Shown one piece after another: positions 25,297-37,200 of a stretch of DNA of 64,000 nucleotides. This DNA is from Beroe forskalii (taxonomy: Eukaryota > Ctenophora > Nuda > Beroida > Beroidae). Where the stretch lies: the NCBI GenBank assembly GCA_011033025.1, contig WFMF01000018.1:992001-1056000 (forward strand), given 5' to 3'. The notes beneath the pieces are model-generated. The model was not told the origin of the DNA. It saw only the letters and a program-made list of their open reading frames with translations, and did no database searches. Position 1 is the first letter of the stretch; each line of letters starts with the position of its first letter. Position numbers and translations under genes: made by a program.

Positions 25297-28200
25297 CTGG
25301 AGACACGGTATTGACGCACGTGGGCAACGCGTTACTCGTAGCAACGCGTTATTAGCAACGCGTTCTTAGCAACGCGTTATAAGCAACGCGTTCTTAGCAA
25401 CGCGCGTGACGACCAATAATAATAGAGCACGAGGGTAAATATATGAGACTGAACATCAAATGCATAAATGCAAGCGCTGCGTAAGCGTAACATAATTCCT
25501 CTCAAGGAAAAAGTCTCGAGAAGAGCTGAGAGAATTCAAGAGATTCAGCTTAATTAGCACAGAATGGGCCATCACATACTCGTAGAATACTTGAAATTTA
25601 ATAATACTAGAAAATGTATAGATTCTGTACAATGGAAAAAAATACATAAATCTTTCGTGCAACTAAATAGATGCTGTTTCGGGGCTGCACAATACAGTAA
25701 ACAGGCAATAAAAGGGTGCTTTTTGAACACTTGCTCACAGAAACTTGGTGAAGAAAATATCAGTGTTGTAACACGCCATTATATCCATCAAGTTGATTTG
25801 AGCAAGCGTCAATATTAGGAATACCACAAAATACAAAAACAATGGATTCAATGAACATCATTTGAAACATTTGTCAGACAAAAGAACTAAAGTATTGACA
25901 AAGTTATACGTGAACTAGTATAAACCCAACAATAAGTAGCTCTACCCAAGCGGAAAGTAGAGCACAAAATCAGCATCACTCGAAATCAGCATTCAGACAC
26001 GAGCTACACGGCTCGGAGTGCTCACTTACCGATCTGCCCATGGTACTGCGGCCCCCGGTTGCAGGCCGATTTCTGCCCGCAGCCCGACTCAGAGAACTCT
26101 CTGCCAGTTCGGCCCGTTCTTCGGCCTCCGCCAGTTCGGCCTGCGTTTTCCTAAGCTTGGACTGCAGCTGAGATATCTGGGTCTCCTGAAAGTGGGCGGA
26201 GTGAAAAGTTTCAGATTTTTAATCCGAAAGATCAGAACACGAAATCAAAGCATTATATTCAGCTCAAGAGTCAAGTCTCAATGCAAATAAAACTCCCACG
26301 TGACATATCGTTGAAACTCACAGTGTCGTCCAGGTTGCGTTTGAGCGTTTTGATCTTGGTGTTGTTCATGTCAATGGTGGTCTGCTGTCTCTGTATGGTC
26401 TTGTGGTCCTCCTCTGCATTGAAGGCGTTCTCCTTGATGACTCGCTCCAACTTCTTAGCAGCCTTCTCGGCATCCATCCTCCGCTTTATCTCCAGGTCTA
26501 TGTCCGCCTCCGCTTGCCGGACCTTGTTCTCAAGCGCCTGTATCTTGGCTTTACCAGCGCCTCGGGCAGCGGTCTCAGCGTCCTCCAGCTGGGACTGCGG
26601 AGGGAAATGGTTAGACTAGAAGAGGGAAACTAGGGTTAGAACAGAGGAAACTAGGGTTAAACGAGGGCTAGAGGAAGAGAAACTAGGATTAGCAAGGAGA
26701 TAGAGGCGGGAAAACTGGGGTTAGACAAGAGATAGAGGGTGGAAGGGGTTAGAGTTAGAGTAAGGAAAACTATGTTTGGAAAAGAGTAAGAGGAGGGAAA
26801 CTAGGGTTACACAAGAGTTAGAGCCTAGAGGAGAGAAAGGGATAAGAAATATAGGAAAATGAAGGTGGATGAATACAAAATATGTCATTAATTTATGGAT
26901 TAAACTCAAACAAAGTGAAATTTGACTGACAGAACGACAGCTAATTTCACTCATTACCTACAAAAACACCACCTACCTCAAGTTCTACAATCCTGCGAGT
27001 GAGGGTCTGGCAGGCTCGCTCCTGGTTTCCTCTAGCCTCGTGTTCCGCAGAGAGGTCTGACTGGGTTCTGTTGAGGGACTCCGTGGTCCTCTGGATCATG
27101 ACATCCACAGCCCTCTTCTCCTCCTCCAGGTCCTCAATGGAGTCTCGGAGCTGGTGACACTCCGCTTCCAGCTTCTTCTTCGAGCTCTCTGTCGCTGCTT
27201 TCTGGACAGTGGTGGTAATCAGAATACCGAAATGTTTCATCAAGCACAATAGCACATACAAAATTAAATTATAATCGTGAAAACAACAAAAAAGTATTTT
27301 ATTCCATTGCTCTTCTGCAGTACCACACAACAGCTGACCTGTGATTCTAGAGCAGCGATCTGGGAGTTGAGTTCGCTCTTATCTGCGTCTGATATCTTGA
27401 GAAGTCGCTCACTCTTCTCCAGGGCCGCCTCCACATCGTTCTTCTGGGAGTTCAGAGAACTACACTTCTTCTCGCTCTTAATCAGCGACTGCTTCACACC
27501 GTCGCTAGTCTTGTTAGCTTCATCCAGCAGAGCTTGCAGTTCGGTGATGGCTTTCTGCTGCTTGTTCAGGTTACCGTTCAGTGTCTCGATGGTCTTCTCC
27601 GCACTATCCAGATCATCATGAGCCACCGTAACCTCGGACTCAGCCATCTTCCTGGCTTTGACAAGGTCGTTCTTGACCTTGTTGTCTGCCTCTTGTTGTT
27701 CTTGCAGGGCGTCTATCTGTCGGAGCAGACCCTTCCTGTCCTTGTCTGCTTCCTCGTCCTTCTCCAGCAGTCTCCTCTCCAGATCTGTCTTAGCATGGTT
27801 CAGCTCCAGAGCCAGTTTGTTAGTCTTATTCTCCTCCATGGTCAGCGAAGCTTCAGTCTCCTCAAGTTGGTTCCTGAGATCCTCATTTTCAGCCTCCAGC
27901 TTCCTCCTCAGCTTCTCTATCTCGTGGGTCTGCTTGCCTCCTCCCTCGAGCTGCTCAGCCAACTCACTGTTCTCTGCCTGCAGCGACTTCACTTGTCTCT
28001 TCACAGCCTCCAGCTCGTCTGTCAGGTCCCCGTTAGCGTTCTTCAGGTTCATCTGGTCCGTGCTGACCTTCTGGAGTTCCCGCACCAGACCCTCGTTCTT
28101 AGCCGTCTCCTGGTCGTACTTTGCCTTCCACTCGCTCACCATCTGGTCCACCTTCCTCTGCTTCTTCTCCATGGACGCCAGGTCGTTCTTCACCCTGTCC

Positions 28201-31200
28201 AGCTCAATGGAGGTGTCCTCCAGTTCCATGGTGAGCCGTGACTTGGTCTTCTCCGCCTGGTTAGCTTTAGTCTGCACCTCGTCCAGACTGTCCTCCACCT
28301 CGGAGATCTTGTTCTGGAGCTTCCTCTGCTCTCCCTCCAACTCCTCGATCCTGGGCACGTGCTCCTCCGCGCACAGGTTCTTGGTGGTGTTCAGCTCGTT
28401 CTGCAGGACACCCAGCATCCGCTCCTTGTCCTCCTGCTCGCTCTGAATCTGTAGGAGAGGGTTAATTAGAGAATCACTCGCTTTATGTGCGTAGTTTTAG
28501 GTCAAACATCACCCGAATCAATGAGCATTTCATTTTCTTCAACTCTTCTGATATGATGGAAACACAAACATTACCACTTCAAGTTCCTCCTGAAGTCCGT
28601 CAATCTCAGCTGCTGCTTGTTTCAACTGCGTCTGCAAGCCGGCCTTGTCCTGGGAAATGATTTTAATAGAATTGTTACTTTCATTATGAACTTCGGGTTG
28701 TCGAAATAAAGTGATGATTATTAAAGGCCCCCCTATAAGAAAGTTTTAACTTTGGCTGATTTTGTACATCTCAGGACGTGAAATGGGAATATGAACTTTG
28801 TCCCGCCCTTTAAGCTTTTAAATCGAATAACTTCAGCTACAGCCGACAGAAATCGATAAAAATAGCTTCCGCAATGTTGGAACAATAACATTTCATAGTT
28901 TTCCAATACTCACGCCGTTGAGCGTCTCAATAGTGACGTTGAGTTCCTCCATCTGAGTTTGCATTGCTTTCTTGGACCGGTTCAGGTTAGCTTCCTTCGC
29001 CTCCATATCTTCAATCTTAGCCAGCAGATCATTGTTCTCCTTCACCAGTCTAGAAGTGGGAAGTAGCGGTGAACACCATTGACTCATGGAGCAGTCATTC
29101 TAATAGCAATGTCTAGTTTCTACTTGTCTCGTGAAAAACAAGCTTTAGTATATGATGTAGAAATCTTTAAAATATGGTGCAATGTAATGGTGCAATAATT
29201 GTCGATATGGTGCAATCAGGAGGTAATAAGAACTTACTTGTTGTATTTGTCGGCCAGGTCTCTGAGGTTGGTCTCCATGACACTGCACCTGCTGTTGGCG
29301 TCTCCCAGCTGCTCATCCAGCATCCTCGCTGTTTTCTCCAGGTTTTGTTTCTGTTTCTGGAGGTTGTCGATGGAATCGTTGAGAGCATCCATCTCAGACT
29401 GGGCAGTGGCACGATCCTTGTCGTTCTTAAAAAGTGGGGTGTTTAGTCAACAGCGGTCCTGAATTATAATACAGATGGAGAGATATAGTTGGCATAACTA
29501 ATGGGGTGATTATCAGTCACATTTATCCAATGCAGATGGCCTATGGCATATATTTTAAAGGTTTTAAGATGCTGCTGATAAGATAAAAGAAGTGTTCACT
29601 AACTTAGCTTTGGTCTTCTTGGCATGGTCGTTAGCCTCTTCAAGAAGGGTCTGAGTTTCGGCAAGTTTCTTCTTCAAAGCATCAATGGTTTCCCCGTGTT
29701 CTCGCTCAGCTGTCTCAACTTCAAGCTTCAGTTTCGCGATTTCTTCTTCTCTTCGGCGGTTCAGATCAATCTGAAGTAAATGCGTTTCAGTGGAGTATCA
29801 TTCATCAATGAGGGACCAAATAAGTTCCAGAATATCGTGGAATAGCCGTGGACTGGACCTACGATCTCTAACTCAGAATATGGTAGCCATTCATCAAAGA
29901 GGAAGACATCTATAATATTTCATGAATCGTCTTGAAGAATGTATCTAAAACAAAATAAGAAGAATAAGAAGAACCCATCAAAAACCTGAGCAGCAGTGGC
30001 GCCTCCTGCCTCCTCCAGTCTTTCCTGGAGGTCCTGGAGTTCTCTGTCAAGGTCTTTACACTGTCGCTCTACCCTCGATCTGGAAGACTTCTCACTCTGC
30101 AGAGAGTAACGACGATTTGAAAACATGATGAGAACGAATTGTTATTTTGATCTACAGAAACACAGTACAAAGTTGTAGTGATTCGACCAAATATGAAGGG
30201 GGAGGGGCCGAGGTATGGTCAGGAACTAGAATTTCTACATAAAATGAAGAATTAGCTAAAACAGCTCAGGACAAAGATTTGCATTTATGTTATGTTAATA
30301 ATATATGAGTTTAAGTCATATGATGTACAGTGATTAAAATTGCGGCACCCTGGATGCTTTAAAGAACATGACGCCATAAAGAATGTAGGGAATAATATGG
30401 TATGAACATATTCTATAACAGATCGGTGCATATACTAAAACTAAGAAACAGGAGCAGATGAAAAAATATTGCCAGCAATATTTTTCCTCCCACTCAAACC
30501 CACCCCGTCCTCCCCTCTCACCTCTAACTAAAACAATCCCCTCCCACCTCTAACTAAAAACCTCCCCTCCTACCTCTAACTTAAAACCTCCCCTCTCACA
30601 TCTAACTGAAAACCTCCCCTCTCACCTCTAACTAAAACCCCCCCCTCTCACCTCTAACTAAAAACCCCCTCTCTCAACTCTAACTAAAAACCTCCCCTCT
30701 CACCTCTAACTAAAAACCTCCCCTCCCACCTCTAACTAAAACCCTCCCCTCACTCACCTCTAACTCCTCCTCGAGATCATGGATCTTGTTCTCCAAATCC
30801 TTGATATTCCTCTCCTTCCTGGCTCCTGCCTCCTGCTCCTCCTCCAACTGTGACGTCACTCCACTCAGTTCACTGTCTCTCTTCTTCAACTCTGCCTCGA
30901 CTGTAGCTCGGGCAGTTGTCATCTCCTCCAGCTTGCCGTTTGTTTCCTTCAACTCGGCTTCCTTGTTTCGGAGGGACTTGTCGAGGGTTGACTTGGTGTT
31001 ACGTTCTGCTTCAAGGTCTTCGCCGAGTCCTACGGAGGGAAGGGAATTGCTAAAAACAAAGCGGATAAAAAGTTTAGTTTAAATTTACTGCTTTATAACT
31101 ATAAATTTCAGCAAAATTTAAATAACATATTTCAAACATAAATTATTTAAGCATTATGATTTAATTTCAAATAATATGACGAAAAGCTGAAGGGTGCGGT

Positions 31201-34200
31201 TCGTCATGAAAAATTATCACAGCATTTTTCCTTCAAAACTATTGCATCTTTTCGCTAAAACTCACGTTTAATCTCCGTCTCTAGTTTCTTCTTGGCCTTT
31301 TCGAGACTTGCGGCCTTCTCGGAAGCGGAAGTGAGACTAATCTCGAGGTCTGCCACGTTGCTCTCCAGCTGTTTGATCTTATCCAGGAGTCTGCGTAGCT
31401 CGTCCTCCTTCTTGATACACTCGTCTGTCTTGGAGGCAAGGGCTTCCTCCTTCCGACCCAGCTCCACTTCTTTCTGTGCGAGGGATGGGGATTATCACGG
31501 TCATGCAGTATTTGTGTGATGAAGCAGTTAACATATTATACTGAATACGCAGGGTTGCAATTAGTCCTATCCTACTATCCTAGATACATATTCGACAGCT
31601 TTCCTGGCAGTCAAGTCACTGGGATATTGGGTGGATGCAGGGTTAGCGAAGGGATGAAATGAGTTATCTCGAACCTGGGAGGATTTAGAATGTATAGGGA
31701 AGCGTTTCAGAGATCACTAACCGATTTGAGAGATGAGTTAAGCATCTCAGTGTTGGCCTTGATGTCGGATATCTCAGCTTCTAGAGACCGCTTGTGAGCG
31801 CTGATCTTCACGTTGTTCTGCTGCTCCTCCTCTATTTGATCCATCAACGTCTGATGGGGAGGTGGTAATGGAACTTTGGAAGAACGAGCGAGAAAAATTT
31901 TAAAAAAAAGTAAAATGAATATCTTTGAATATTTGCAAATTGTCAACAATCAAAACTCATGTCAAGCGATGACAACGCATGTCCACGTCTCACCATTAGC
32001 CCCTCATCTCACCGTGACTTCGTCCTCCAGCTTCTGTTTCATGGTCTCCAGCTTACCACACTGCTCCTCAGCCTCGATAGCAGCCTGGCTCTCCTTCTGC
32101 AGGGCTTCCTTCACTTCCTTGTTCTCTTTTTGTAGGGCAGCAAGCTTTCCAGACAGGTCCTCGACTTGCACCTAACCAACGGACAACATGTTACACCGCA
32201 AATATAAATAGTAACAAATATACAATATGACACCAGTGCAACACAAATCATATATCTCATCAGGTTACGAGATCAGATGATCGTGAAGTTCATTATACTG
32301 GAACATTGGGTTCATACAAATCGATAAAACGTTAAATATCATGTGCCTGTGTAAATGTATAGGCCATGGAGATACGCGAGTTAAAAGGAGGAAATGAAAA
32401 TGTAATTGAGAATTGAGCAGCAGCTCGATTTCTCTCAGATTTCTCTAAAAACTGACGATTCACTGCACTGTACTTCCAATGAAATGTACCATACCTTGGC
32501 TTCGTCCGCTATCTTCTTGATCTTCTCCATCTCCTTCTCCTTTTCCTTAAACTCTTCCTCCTGTCTGGTAGACGAGATAGAAGACATGTCACAGCAAAGA
32601 GTAACTACAGTGTCATAGTAATATGGAGATAGGATAATGTAACATTGTAACATCCTACGAGCAGCAAGACTTATAACACATCACTCTGCAAGGTTACACC
32701 TTACTTTTATTAAGATGGCTCTTTTTCCCCTCTTTTTTGGATTCCATGTGGGGTTACGACTGTAATCTTTTCCAAAAGTGTACACCATGTGTTTGGTAAC
32801 AGGGGGGGGGCCAACGCTCTTTTAGGCTCTTTTAGGCCCCACTTTCTAGGGCTCTTTCAAATTTTTCTATCCTCTGGAGCCTAAAAGAGCCCCAGACTAA
32901 GTTAATTGAATTTGGTCCATGCTGCGAAAACAGCAAGGTTATTTCGATATCTAGGGAATATTAAAGCTATAAATGTTATTCCAAACATTATATGACATAA
33001 TATATTGTGATACACGGGTTCTTCATTCTGTCCTCAGATGGCACACTTTTCAAACGCCTCATTATTGTACTTACTGTCCTACAGGTGACCTTAATGATGG
33101 CTCCTCCTAAAAAGTTGGTGGGAAAATAAACAGCAGGAAATCTTCAAGTAGCAAACGTTAACTCACTGAAAATGAAGAGGAGAAAGCTCAACAGGAAGAT
33201 AGATGACTTGAATGTGAACAATCCCTCCTCTATGCTCATTCCTGGGCTTGAAAAAAGAAGTCAGTCTGATATCTTAGGCAATTAAGGACGAAATTCTTGC
33301 CCAACTAAACCAGCGGGAGTCCTATGCAGTCAGCACTATCAAGAACAACCCAAGTACTTTTTCAGCTACTTGAAAAAGTATGCAAAATGGAATCGAGTGT
33401 TGCACCACTAAGGGAAGACAATATGTGGATCCCTCAGCACAGATCCAGTGGAAAAAGCGAGATCCTTCAATATCAATATACCAGTGTGTTCAGTGACCCA
33501 GCCAATGTGGATCCCCGAGCATGTAGCAGCACTAGGTGACCCGTCATCTGCAACTTTGTGTGACATTGAGTTCTCAGTCGAGGACATGCATGCAGCTATA
33601 GGTGAGCTAGATCCTTACTCGGCAGCACCAGATGAAGATTGAAGACATCCCAGCTAAGATTCTATGCAGCTGTAAAGACACCCCTCTCTCTCACTCTGGC
33701 TGTTATGAACCGCCCTGTTTCTAATACATCCCACTTAGTCAAGGTCTTTGAAAGGTTCATCCGCAACTTACAAGTGGATCATCTTGAAACTAATGGGATT
33801 CTCCCGGACAGCCAACACGGTTTTGAAAAAACTATAGGAGCTGCTTGACTCAACTACTTGAACATGAGGACTACGTACTCAAGAGCCTTAACGAGGGTAA
33901 AGAGGTTGATGTCATTTATCTGGATTACAGTTAAGCTTTTGACAAGGTAGACCATCGCTTACTAGCCAAATTGGGCATTACGGCATCAAAGGCAAGCTCT
34001 TAAAGTGGATAGAAGACTTCCTATCAAACAGACGCCAAGCTGTGGTGGTTGATGGTAATAAATCACAGTTCGCTAACGTGGAAAGTGGTTTTAGAGAGCA
34101 AGTTAAAACGTTAAATGATACGATAAACTTTAAATAGGAGCTTTCGAAAATCATGTGATTATCGTCGTCAGCTGTGGAAAGTGTGGTGTCCCTCTGGGGC

Positions 34201-37200
34201 ACTTTACTCGGGCCAATATTTTTCATTCTCTACGTGGTGGACATGATCATTAAACTGGCCTCTTCAAAACCACTTGCTTTTGCCGATGACAACCTTCTGC
34301 ACCAGATTATTACCATGTTATGCAAGGTTTTGCTTCAAAATGATCTGGATCAAGTTGTCAGTTGGTCACTTGAACAACAATGTGGTGCTCCACCAGGATA
34401 AGTTCGAGGTCATGAACTTCTGCCTCCCAACAACTCATACCTCCTGAGAAACCTGCCCTTCACTGCAGAGCTGAGGTGGTACACAACGCCTGACGGTGGC
34501 ATTCTCCAACCAACATCATTTGTAAGAGATCTTGGTGTCCTAATATCAGATGATTGTGGCTGGACTCTGCAGATCAACAATGTCGTCACAGACTCCTGTA
34601 AAAATGGCATCGTGGGGTCCTAAGGACTTTCCGGGATAGATCGGAACTAACAATGCTGACCCTTTATAAGTCCTTAGTGAGGAGCAGACTGAGTATTGTT
34701 GCCCGTCTGGGATCCTCATCTGATCAAAGACATCCAAGCAGAATCAATCCAGCAATATTTCACCAAACGCATTGCTGGGACAAAGGATATGGACTACTGG
34801 GACCGTCTGAAAAGATGAAACTGATGTCTCCAGCGTAGAAGAGAACGGTACACCATAATCCATATGGAAGATTCTGCAGGAAAAGGCCCCGAACAGCACA
34901 TGTTTAGAGTTCTACAACAATGAACGTCTTGGTGTCCGAGCGAAAATTCTTCCATTCAACTACAAGGCACAGCGCTCAGTGTCTACTGCCTACGACAATT
35001 CATTTGAGGTTAAATCTGCTCTTTGGAACTTGCTTCCCAAGCAAGTCAACTCAGTTTAAAGGAGCTTGAGGCATTCAAAGTATCCCTTGAGACTTCCTCG
35101 CACACCGGTTACGGGTTACACAACGCCAAACAGCAACTCCTTACTCGACTGGAGCTGCGAACGAGGAGATGGAGTACGTGGACATCACTGATCCCAGCTG
35201 CGATCCTGCTAAACCCTTCAAAATGTATCAAAAATGTATGTTTGCAGCTTGTTGCTGACCTCGCGCAATTTACTGAAATGTGGGGCTGCACAGGCAGATG
35301 CCTGCAACCTCCTTTTCATTTTAACCTTCACCTTCTAGTTTTAGTAGCTTTATATTCAGATATATCACACGATTTTAACACTCATTGATCTTTTACCTCT
35401 GGCTCTATTGAACTCTTTCTCTTTTTCTTGCTTTCCCTCTAAACTGTGTTGCTCAGAATCCGGAGTCCTGGGTGGCCCAACCTTGCAGTTGTAAGCTGTG
35501 AGAGGTACATGGGCCGAAAACCTCCGTTTCTCTTAACAACTGTAGGTTAACCGCTGATGATCCACAGTTAAGTATCTCCCGCCTCTTATGTCAATCCTTG
35601 AATTAGAAAATTGATTACACTATTTTGTTATGTTTATAGTATACCCATAGCTGCCAACCCTTGAAAATTCTTTTGGGAGGGCACTTTTTAGTTTTTACCC
35701 CTTTTTGGAGGGCAAATTATACCGTTGAATGGAGGGCAAATTTCGTAGGTATATTCTTGGAATTTATGTGGCGACCCTTTTTTGGACGACTCTGAGATAA
35801 TGCTTATTAGGTAAATTTTCACATTTGTAGGTAAATTTTCAGGACTTTAGGTACATTTTTGACCTTTAAGTAGGTAAATTTTTAAAATTTATTCCAGATA
35901 GTGCTTGATAGATAAATTTCAAAATTGATCCGAGATAGTGCTTAGTAGGTAGATTTTCAAAAATTGGCGACCATTTTTTGAGGGAACGACCCGAACGACT
36001 AAAAATGTGATCCGAGATAGTGCTTATTATTTGGTAAATTTTCAGAATTTTGAGTAAATTTTCAGATTCGCTCTCCAAAAAGGTGGGCAAGGTCCGAAGA
36101 CCGAAAGGGAACTAGATAGTGCTTGATAGGTAAATTCTCAAAATTGATCCGAGATAGTGCTTAGTAGGTAGATTTTCAAGGCTGAATCAATTGTAACGTT
36201 CATTGGCTCATACGCCCTTTTTGCAACCATATGGATTGGGTCAATTCTAGAATATAGGGTCGGTCGGGACCCTATATTGCCTCTGCTAATGGATAATACC
36301 TAGCATCTTTGTATAGCGACCATATATATATTATATGGTTATACTTAAAAGAACACATGAAATTAATTGCACGAATAACATTGTACATTATACAATAGGC
36401 AAACCGAAATTACTGGAGCATATACCCAAGACCTCAACAATGAACAGCACATAGTAAAATATCAGCAAATTGTGTGTGAAAATGAAATTCAAACAAAGAT
36501 ATTCAGCAAAAATCATCGATCTTCTTAACTGTGAAATAAAGTAAGAAAGTAGAGTTTTTTCATTTTATGGATAAGATGCCGGCAAATAAGGGATTACCAG
36601 GAAATAATGGTAATGATACTACCAGATTACTGTTGGGCATGAAATTGAAATTTGGAAAAGCAACAAAGCCACAAAGGATGAAACAAAATCATTGTGGATC
36701 GTTGCTTGTCTAAACATTTTCATTGAAATTGATTAATTTGATATCATCACCTTCAATTCTACAGTGTTTTGTGTGTGTGTGTACTTACGGCAAGTACACA
36801 GTACAATTAATGATCAGTTAAGATTTCACAACACTGTACCTGATCTGTGAAGAAACATTATTCTGGGAAAACTCTGATCATTTCACACGAATGGTCTTTT
36901 AGGCTCTTTAGGCCCCCAATTTCTAGGGCTCTTTTGAGAATTTTTCTATCCTCGGAGCCTAAAAGAGCGTTGGCCCCCCCCCCGTAACAGCGTATGAGCG
37001 CATCGAGTATGAATACATATTTTGACAGTGCATGGTGCAGGCGTGGATGTATGAGGATATGTATATTTTAACGAGTAGTTGGCGGGTAGGAGATATTCGA
37101 GTCATTTTAATGTCTGCACATGCCCTTGAAACCACCACCTAAATCTCCCCATCTCCCTCACCTTGTGACACTGAGAAGCGGCTTGACTTTAGTAAAGAGC

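Noticed and set aside
27534..28446. Plus-strand open frames of 235 and 262 codons
   Set aside because: Antisense shadows of the myosin rod exon 28, with Leu/Ser-rich composition typical of reversed coiled-coil codons.
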